From: Candidatus Cloacimonadota bacterium
GTDB lineage: Bacteria; Muiribacteriota; UBA6191; JACPRK01
Direction of reading: 5' to 3'
Assembly: GCA_021772705.1 (NCBI GenBank)
Contig: JAJFLN010000296.1
Location: forward strand, 1-11,555
DNA: 11,555 nt
Below, in pieces: positions 1 to 5,676 of this stretch. Every line of letters begins with the position of its first letter. The stretch's first letter is position 1. Made by a program: the position numbers and the translations under genes. The notes beneath the pieces were generated by a model. It had not been told where the DNA came from. It searched no databases and saw only the letters and a list, made by a program, of their open reading frames with translations.

Positions 1-1
1 C

Positions 2-676
2 TGCCTGGGAGTGACACCGCCTCCGGACTTCCAGGAGACCTTCCTGCAGTCTTCGCAGCAGATAGGTCAAACGGTCCTGGAGGGCGTGGAGGCTGCCTGC
101 GGCGAGCTGTCTATCCCCTGCACCCTGCTGCTCAAGAGCGGCATCGTGAGCGACGTCATCGGCAAGGAGGCCCACTCCGTCGACCTGGTGGTCATGGGCC
201 AGCGAGGCGAACACTCCGAGTGGGGCAGCCGGATCTTCGGCTCCACCTTCGAGGCCTCCATCCGGGAGATCAACAAACCGGTCTTTGTGGTTCCTCGAAC
301 CCGGCCTTCGATCCGCAACATCATGGCCGCCTACGACGGAGGGCACGATTCGAACAGCGCCTTGAAGATCGCTGCAGAGGCCTGTTCCCGGGAAGACTTG
401 CCGATCCACGTCGTCACCGTCGAGGACGACGAGGAGCGGGGCAAGGAGTTGCTGGAGGAAGTAGAAACGTTCCTGGCACCCTACAAGCTCAAAAACAGCT
501 TCAAGCGACTCGGTGGCCTTCCAGGGGAGGCAATCGTCGCCGAGGCCAGGGAGTGGAACGCTGATGTCCTCGCCATGGGGGCCTACAGTCACTCCCGGCT
601 GCACGAGTTGATCATGGGCAGCACTACTGAGCACGTTCTGCGCTACGCCGAATGCCCGCTGCTCCTCTATCGCTGA
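2..676 (+). CDS. Tandem universal stress protein (UspA family), 5' end outside window
   Basis: About 224 residues are visible and the frame is open to the left edge, so the true start lies upstream. Two Usp domains can be seen. The first, incomplete at its N-terminus, ends in a nucleotide-binding-type stretch (MGQRGEHSEWGS..FGST) followed by KPVFVVP, the usual last strand. The second begins at RNIMAAYDGG and ends with MGAYSHSRLHELIMGST and CPLLLY. The family motif is G-2x-G-9x-G-S/T. Domain 1 has one extra residue in the spacer, and domain 2 has Ser in place of the second Gly. Such proteins are cytoplasmic, often bind ATP, and are linked to stress or starvation survival. The stop lies 29 bp before the next plus-strand start, so the two genes may be co-transcribed. 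The family call is firm; the ligand and exact role are unknown. Confidence 0.9.
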   Translation, partial: CLGVTPPPDFQETFLQSSQQIGQTVLEGVEAACGELSIPCTLLLKSGIVSDVIGKEAHSVDLVVMGQRGEHSEWGSRIFGSTFEASIREINKPVFVVPRTRPSIRNIMAAYDGGHDSNSALKIAAEACSREDLPIHVVTVEDDEERGKELLEEVETFLAPYKLKNSFKRLGGLPGEAIVAEAREWNADVLAMGAYSHSRLHELIMGSTTEHVLRYAECPLLLYR

Positions 677-705
677 ACAGGCCGGAGATCGGAGACCCCA
701 CCCAA

Positions 706-1608
706 ATGCATTGCAACAAGTGCGGATCGAAGGAAACCGAGACAGTCAAGTGCGGCAATTGCCAGCAGAGCTCGAGCGTGAAGTGCAAGTCCTGCGGCCA
801 CGAGTTCTGTTCCGATCGGTACTGCGAGGTCATCGCGCTTCACTCCAAGAGGAAGCGTCTCACGCGAGTCGCCATCATCATGTTCCTGGCCATCCTCTGT
901 ACCGTGCCAAGCACCCTGTCAGTCATGACCGGAGGAATTCAGACCATCGCCGGGAAAGAGCCGCCTCCCCCGGCAGCGCGCCCGGACTGGGGGAAGGACA
1001 CGCCCCCGCCCCCCCCTGAGGAACCCCCGCCGGGTGGAGAAGCCCCGGAAGAGCAGCCACTGCCTCCCGGAACGGAACAGGCCGATGCTGACACGCCTCC
1101 GGCGCCTCCAGAGGAAGGGCCTCCCGCACCACCCGACTCCCCTCCTCCACCACCGATGCCCGGAGAGCTGCCGCCGGAGCCTGGACCTTCGGCCGAAGAG
1201 GACCGAATGACCATGGAGGAGCAGTACGAGTTCCTGTCGAATCGGCTCCGGGCAAGCATCGGAATGCAATACAAGAAGGGTGGAACGAGCCCGGAGTCCG
1301 GCGGCGTCGACGCACCTGGATTTGTGCGATGGCTGTTCAGCGCCAACGAGCTGGGACTGGATCCCATCGAGAACGACTACTCCGCCATTGCCAGCGCCGG
1401 CGAGCCGGTCCAGGGTCAGGACTTCAAGCCCGGAGACATCCTGCTCTTCAGCATCAAGAAGGACGGCAAAACCAGCTTCGTCGGCATCTACTGGAAGGAC
1501 GGCGAGTTCGTCTATCCCTTCCCGAGGAAGAAGGAGGTCATCAGCGGAAAGCTGAGCGTCTCCTTCTTCCAGCAACGACTGCTGGGAGCCCGGCGTTTGG
1601 TCAAGTAG
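706..1608 (+). CDS. Zinc-ribbon / membrane-anchored / proline-rich protein with degenerate NlpC/P60 domain
   Basis: This is a 300-residue protein with four parts. Residues 3-46 carry CxxC pairs at C3/C6, C16/C19 and C27/C30 plus C35, C40 and H46, which look like zinc-ribbon modules. A basic stretch (SKRKRLTR) precedes one membrane segment at about 55-75. Residues ~83-165 are Pro/Glu-rich and low in complexity. Residues ~180-300 follow the NlpC/P60 layout: a K-GG-(T)SP start, GGVDAPGFVRWLF, FKPGDILLF, FVGIYWKDGEFVYP. In active members the core reads DCSGF and HVGIY. Here the Cys position is Ala203, the next Ser is Pro204, and the His position is Phe258, so cell-wall hydrolysis is unlikely. The ATG at 706 was chosen because GGAG lies at 691-694 and the zinc ribbon starts there; an in-frame extension back to 652 would overlap the stress-protein gene. 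The basic flank suggests the ribbon is cytoplasmic and the C-terminal domain is outside. A wall-sensing or scaffold role is inference. Confidence 0.82.
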   Translation: MHCNKCGSKETETVKCGNCQQSSSVKCKSCGHEFCSDRYCEVIALHSKRKRLTRVAIIMFLAILCTVPSTLSVMTGGIQTIAGKEPPPPAARPDWGKDTPPPPPEEPPPGGEAPEEQPLPPGTEQADADTPPAPPEEGPPAPPDSPPPPPMPGELPPEPGPSAEEDRMTMEEQYEFLSNRLRASIGMQYKKGGTSPESGGVDAPGFVRWLFSANELGLDPIENDYSAIASAGEPVQGQDFKPGDILLFSIKKDGKTSFVGIYWKDGEFVYPFPRKKEVISGKLSVSFFQQRLLGARRLVK

Positions 1609-1613
1609 GGAAG

Positions 1614-1646
1614 CGGCTGAAACCGCCGAGGGGGTGGCTTCAGCCG
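1614..1646 (+). terminator. Imperfect hairpin just after the NlpC-like gene
   Basis: An 8-bp inverted repeat (CGGCTGAA at 1614-1621, TTCAGCCG at 1639-1646) flanks a 17-nt GC-rich loop and begins five bases after the stop at 1608. No T-run follows, so it is at best a weak or auxiliary terminator for the plus-strand pair. Confidence 0.35.
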
Positions 1647-1724
1647 GGATGACATGGTGGCCCCTTTCCCGCAGGCTCCTGAGCCAGCGCTGTCATTGGC
1701 CAGAGGGGATTCCGGTGACGGAAA

Positions 1725-1756
1725 GAACCCGGAAGCGCAAGAGCACTTCCGGGTTC
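1725..1756. terminator. Bidirectional terminator hairpin between convergent genes
   Basis: A perfect 11-bp stem is formed by GAACCCGGAAG (1725-1735) and CTTCCGGGTTC (1746-1756), with a 10-nt spacer. It lies between the stop of the plus-strand gene (1608) and the stop of the minus-strand gene (1787). Short T-containing stretches follow on both sides: ACTTTC on the plus strand and CTTTCC when read on the minus strand. The placement and the perfect stem suggest a shared terminator. The T-runs are poor, so efficiency is uncertain. Confidence 0.65.
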
Positions 1757-1786
1757 AGACTTTCATGTGGCCTTTGAAGGCGGGGC

Positions 1787-3982
1787 TCAGCGAGTGGGTG
1801 GCGTGTTCTGAATGTACAAGTAGTCCTTGGTCGCGTCCTGAGGCTTCATCTCGAAGTCCCGGTTGACGTCGATGTTCCTCGGGATTGCCGTGCGCTTGTT
1901 GTCCTTCAGGATGTGATAGCGGTCCTGCCGGTCGAGCTGAATCTTCCAGGGAGCAGCGATGCCCGTGATCTTGCCCTTGATGGTCGTGTCGCGCCACTCG
2001 GCAACCTCGGGTTTCTGGATGACTCCCGGCGGCGGCGGTGAGACGGGAGTGATGGGCTGTGTCACGCCTGGCACGGTGCCGCCCCCGCCTGCGCCCGAGT
2101 TGTCCCAGACGACCGTACCGTCCACGATCCGGACGATTGTACCGTCTTCCTTGACGTCGAACTGCATCCGGAAGGCGTAGGGATTCCGGTGATACTGGTT
2201 CACCAAATCGAGGAAGTTCCGGGCCCGATTGAACAGGCTGAAACCCCGGCGATCGTAGCCGCCCCGATCGTAACCCCAGGGATCGAAACCATCTCGGCCA
2301 TACCCCTGGCGATTGTAGCCCCAGGGATCAAAGCCGTCCCGGTCTAGACCGTTCACGTCGAAGCCGTACCGGTTATAGCCTTCTTCATTGAAGAAGAAGC
2401 CGATCTTCACGAACCCGCCTCGACCGGTGCCTACAGGCTTGTCGACGTAGGGATTGGGAATCGGAGGCCTGAACTGGAAGTCATCCGGCGGCGGCCCGAT
2501 GGGGGGCAAGGGCGTCCAGATGGGGGGATCCAACGGGAAAATGGGTCTCGGAGGATAGGGATTGAAGGGTGGAGTCCGGATCTGGTCCGTTGTCCCTTTC
2601 CAGATCAGCTCGAAGATGTTGCCCCAGCGGTCTCCATCATCCTGACGCGGGGGCCTGCGTCGAGGAGGAACTCTCCGTGGCGGTGGGTAGTAACCCCAGT
2701 CGTCGCCTCCACCCTGATCGTAGGGCGGCAGAGGACCATAGTCGGGAGGATAGTTATCCCCCTTGCCCGGCGTCGGGCGGTAGCCCGGGTCTCCCAGATC
2801 CTGCCAGGCCAGGTAGTCGGCGAAGAGCCCGTAGACCTTGCAGAGGTTCGGAATGATGAGCATGGTGGCCCGGTTTCCAAATCGGAATTTTCGGCTCTTC
2901 AGCTCCGCCCGATCGATGAACCGGAGATCTCCGCCACTCTGGGGAACGGCCCAGATCACGTTCATCCGCTCCACCTCGTTGGCCACTCGATCGCCCACTC
3001 GATCCGAAGGCCGCCAGTAAAGCATGGCCCCCAGGCCGTCAGTCCTCTCGATGATGCGATAGATGAGAACCGCGTCCCGCTGGCCGGGCATCAACGTCAG
3101 GACCGGCATTCGGCTGCTCCGAAGGAGGTTCTTCACCTGACGGTAGACGGCACTCTGGCTGCGGGCGAGGTAACGATGGTCGAAGAGACGCTCGTAGCCC
3201 GTGTCCTGGGCGGCCCGGGTCAGGAAGTTTCTAACCAGCTTCGGGTTCCCCCGGCTGAAGTCGTACAGACCAGTGTAGCCGCCGACGACATAGCGTCCGC
3301 GGCGAGGAGATCGAAGGCTCGGATCGCCGTAGGCGCCGGGATAGCCGCCGCCTCCGGGGCCCACTCGCTCATCCCAGGGTTGCCGCTCTCCCTGGTTGAA
3401 GATGGAGACGTCCAGATCCAGGTCGAGAGAGCTGCTCGACTTGTAACTGTCCTTCTCGATCCGGGCTCCCACGGAGGTGTCGAATCCGGCGAAACCGCCG
3501 CTGACAGATGTCCCACCGCCCTTTGTGACCCTTCCGCCACCGGAATCGCCGCAACCCTCGAGGGCGGTTCCCACAAAGGCCCGAACCGAAAAGCGTCGGT
3601 TTCGGGCCCGAGGATCGAAGCGAGCCACGTCTTTGAACATGACCGTGACCAGCGCGGCTCCTTCGCCCTGAGCCTCCCGGCTCCGGAAGGAAACAGTGTC
3701 CCAGAATACGTCGAAGTCGCTGTCAATCACCCTGTAACGGGTCGGCATTGGACGAATTCGGTCGCGAACGGGCTTTCGATGCTTTGAAACGTCGTTGAAG
3801 TCCGTAACTTCCTGCTGCAACACCTGCTGGAAGACCGAGTCATCATACTGAGTCGCCTGCTGGGTCTGAATCAGGTCCCCAAATGGGTCATCATCGATGG
3901 AACCGCCAGCAAGGGACACGACGGGCATGACAAGTGCCATTCCCAGGATCAGTAGCAAATTTGCAGGATTGGGGCGATACAT
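1787..3982 (-). CDS. Secreted proline-rich protein with G-[FY]-[DN] pentapeptide repeats, function unknown
   Basis: This is a 731-residue protein of a family I do not recognise. It starts with a clear signal peptide (MYRPNPA, a hydrophobic core to ~22, and a likely cut after SLA at 25). Residues ~80-240 form a mixed alpha/beta-looking region with a Gly/Ser-rich alternating stretch (GGTSVSGGFAGFDTS, SSSSLDLDLDVSIF); this vaguely resembles surface-assembly proteins but is not diagnostic. Residues ~265-410 look globular. A Pro/Arg/Tyr-rich linker spans ~415-520. Residues 535-584 are ten tandem pentapeptides of the form G-[FYL]-[DNGS]-x-x. A compact C-terminal domain (~670-731) contains KGKITGIAAPWKIQLD. 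The start at 3982 is decided by GGGAGG five bases upstream and by the signal peptide beginning there; the 30 extra upstream residues would bury the signal. Only two Cys are present, and there is no lipobox. It probably acts in the periplasm or outside the cell. Confidence 0.8.
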   Translation of the reverse strand: MYRPNPANLLLILGMALVMPVVSLAGGSIDDDPFGDLIQTQQATQYDDSVFQQVLQQEVTDFNDVSKHRKPVRDRIRPMPTRYRVIDSDFDVFWDTVSFRSREAQGEGAALVTVMFKDVARFDPRARNRRFSVRAFVGTALEGCGDSGGGRVTKGGGTSVSGGFAGFDTSVGARIEKDSYKSSSSLDLDLDVSIFNQGERQPWDERVGPGGGGYPGAYGDPSLRSPRRGRYVVGGYTGLYDFSRGNPKLVRNFLTRAAQDTGYERLFDHRYLARSQSAVYRQVKNLLRSSRMPVLTLMPGQRDAVLIYRIIERTDGLGAMLYWRPSDRVGDRVANEVERMNVIWAVPQSGGDLRFIDRAELKSRKFRFGNRATMLIIPNLCKVYGLFADYLAWQDLGDPGYRPTPGKGDNYPPDYGPLPPYDQGGGDDWGYYPPPRRVPPRRRPPRQDDGDRWGNIFELIWKGTTDQIRTPPFNPYPPRPIFPLDPPIWTPLPPIGPPPDDFQFRPPIPNPYVDKPVGTGRGGFVKIGFFFNEEGYNRYGFDVNGLDRDGFDPWGYNRQGYGRDGFDPWGYDRGGYDRRGFSLFNRARNFLDLVNQYHRNPYAFRMQFDVKEDGTIVRIVDGTVVWDNSGAGGGGTVPGVTQPITPVSPPPPGVIQKPEVAEWRDTTIKGKITGIAAPWKIQLDRQDRYHILKDNKRTAIPRNIDVNRDFEMKPQDATKDYLYIQNTPPTR

Positions 3983-3987
3983 GTTTT

Positions 3988-3993
3988 CCTCCC
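3988..3993 (-). promoter_or_regulatory. Strong ribosome binding site fixing the start at 3982
   Basis: Read on the minus strand, GGGAGG is followed by AAAAC and then ATG. This ideal spacing selects the ATG at 3982 over in-frame starts further upstream (up to 4072). Confidence 0.75.
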
Positions 3994-4114
3994 GCTCTTT
4001 TCGTATCATCTTTTCTTTCCTCACGGCAACAGGCAGGCCTACGGAAGCCAATCTTCCACCGCCTACTACCATGACGGAGAGGACAATGTTGCAGATAGAA
4101 GCGGTTTGGGAAAC

Positions 4115-4126
4115 TGACCCGGGTCA
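4115..4126. promoter_or_regulatory. Perfect 12-bp palindrome TGACCCGGGTCA, possible operator
   Basis: A perfect palindrome with no central loop lies 25 bp past the amylase stop and 133 bp upstream of the start of the secreted repeat protein. Its symmetry suits a dimeric regulator binding upstream of the secreted-protein gene. The absence of a loop and of a good T-run makes it a poor terminator for the amylase. No regulator can be assigned. Confidence 0.3.
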
Positions 4127-4151
4127 TCGAGGCAAGAACAGAGAGGCAAAA

Positions 4152-5495
4152 TCACTCGCTCTTGACCCAGACGACGAAGCCTGGGCCCGCCATCCTCTGC
4201 TTCCAGCCGGCCTCGGGCTGCCAGCCGTCACCCAGGAGGAGGGTGACCTTGTCATCGACCCGGCCGACGTATCTACCCTGTTCGGCCACCAGGATTTCGA
4301 GCTGACTTGCCCGGTTCAGGCGAAGCTCGTGGCGCAGCTGTGCCAGCTTCTGGATCGTGTCGTGGTGCTCCGAGCCCCAGGCGTAGAAGTGATCCCAGAA
4401 GATCGTCGGGATACCAGGGTGAGTCAGGATGTACGCGTAGGCCCCCAGCACCTTGTCCGCCGGGCAGGGCCAGTGGTTCTGGCTCGACCCCGTATCGTGG
4501 TTGTCCACGAAGGTGACGGCCCGGTCGGGCCACCAGCCGATCAGACCGGAAGCCTTTCCCTCCCTGTCCCGGAGCCGCCAGTAACTGCCGCTCTGGAGCG
4601 CCTCCTGGAGGATGCCCTTGGTGGTGAAGTCGAAGGTCCAGCAGATCCCGGCCGTACCGTCGACCCAGTCGCACAGCTTTTGACGGTGAGCGTTCTGGTC
4701 TGGCAAGAGGGTGGCATTGCCGTAGTTCATGGAGGTCCAGAGCTCGCCGACAGCGAAGGAGGGGCCGGTCTTCTCGATGTACTCCTTCACAAACCGGGCG
4801 CCGTACCCCTTGGTGTAGTCGAATCGCCAGCCATCGAACCCGATCGAGTCCTTCAGCCAGAGCAGCCACTCGACGATGTCTTGCCGGACCCTGGGGTTGG
4901 TGTGGTCGATGTCCGGGGCCGCCCCGAAGTCTCCTCCCGAGTCGGGACTGCCGGTTCCGCCGTTGTCCCCTGAGGCGATGGCCCACTTCTCCCACATTGC
5001 CTTGCCGGAGGGGTGATGGAAGACGTTCCAGAATTCGCCGTCCTGATGGGAGCCGCACCGGTGGTTGATCACGATATCGGCCAGACAGGAGATGCCTTGC
5101 TGTTTCATCGACTGCAAGCACGACTTCAGCTCCGCCTCCGAGCCATAGAGAGTCCTGTTCCAGTCCAACTCCTCACCATGCCCCAAGTCGTAGAGGTCGC
5201 CAGGCAGGTATCCCTGGTCGGACACGGAGCGAGTCGGAGGGGGGAACCAGACGTGTGTCACGCCAGTGATGGCCAGATCGTCTGTCTTGGTGGCGACGTG
5301 GCGATACCAGACGTGCTTCTGTCCCTTCACTGCGGCGTTCCACGGGAAAGCCTGAAACATGATCTCCGTGGGAATCCGGCTGGCCCTGAGCCCGCTGGAC
5401 CGGACATGATCCTGTGAGAAGCCGGGAAAAGCCACGGCGATGAGAGCAATTACCAACGCTCCCCGGACAAGACTTTGAGCAAATGGCGCTGTCAT
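4152..5495 (-). CDS. Secreted alpha-amylase, GH13, plant-type (subfamily 6-like)
   Basis: This 447-residue endo-acting amylase should hydrolyse internal alpha-1,4 bonds of starch or glycogen. A signal peptide spans about residues 1-27 (hydrophobic ALVIALIAVAFPGFS), so the enzyme is exported. The four classic GH13 regions are present: DIVINHR at 140-146, GFDGWRFDY at 219-227 with nucleophile Asp226, FAVGELW at 247-253 with acid/base Glu251, and FVDNHDTG at 329-336 with Asp334. The wording of these regions, plus IMFQAFPWN, GGDFGAAPDIDH, YAYILTHPGIPTIFWDHF and the short C-terminal sheet domain ending FVVWVKSE, matches plant alpha-amylases and their bacterial relatives more than the Bacillus type. 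Length agrees with that group. GAGGAGTG eight bases before the ATG supports the start. All catalytic residues are intact. The gene sits alone in a 181/169-bp gap arrangement, so it likely has its own promoter. Confidence 0.93.
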   Translation of the reverse strand: MTAPFAQSLVRGALVIALIAVAFPGFSQDHVRSSGLRASRIPTEIMFQAFPWNAAVKGQKHVWYRHVATKTDDLAITGVTHVWFPPPTRSVSDQGYLPGDLYDLGHGEELDWNRTLYGSEAELKSCLQSMKQQGISCLADIVINHRCGSHQDGEFWNVFHHPSGKAMWEKWAIASGDNGGTGSPDSGGDFGAAPDIDHTNPRVRQDIVEWLLWLKDSIGFDGWRFDYTKGYGARFVKEYIEKTGPSFAVGELWTSMNYGNATLLPDQNAHRQKLCDWVDGTAGICWTFDFTTKGILQEALQSGSYWRLRDREGKASGLIGWWPDRAVTFVDNHDTGSSQNHWPCPADKVLGAYAYILTHPGIPTIFWDHFYAWGSEHHDTIQKLAQLRHELRLNRASQLEILVAEQGRYVGRVDDKVTLLLGDGWQPEAGWKQRMAGPGFVVWVKSE

Positions 5496-5676
5496 GAGAA
5501 CACTCCTCGATGATGCGAAGAACGACGAACCACGGCAAGGTTCTTCGGTATTCTAATGAATAACCGCCGGACGAAAACCCCTTTCGGAGATCCGTTCTCG
5601 TGGGTGTGACGGTGCTCACCAGGAGTCTCTGAATTTTCCGGCCGGCACTTCCCACCGCCGCCCAGGTCTCCGGCCC

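Noticed and set aside
919..1575. Minus-strand open frames opposite the NlpC-like gene
   Set aside because: They mirror the proline-rich coding region, giving Gly/Arg-rich translations with no domain. The plus-strand frame has zinc-ribbon, membrane and NlpC signatures.
2231..2380. Classical pentapeptide-repeat (A[DN]LxX) beta-helix
   Set aside because: The period is five, but the pattern is Gly-aromatic-Asp/Asn rather than the Leu/Phe-centred A[DN]LxX, so it is a different repeat.
3897..4973. Long plus-strand open frame (358 codons) opposite the amylase
   Set aside because: It lies antisense to the amylase, whose catalytic motifs are all intact. The antisense product shows no domain and is Val/Pro/Gly-rich, as expected from the shadow of a GC-rich gene.
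5496..5676. Promoter of the amylase (TTTTCG, 16 bases, TAGAAT on the minus strand)
   Set aside because: The -35 match is poor and the sigma-factor preferences of the host are unknown, so it is not listed as a feature.
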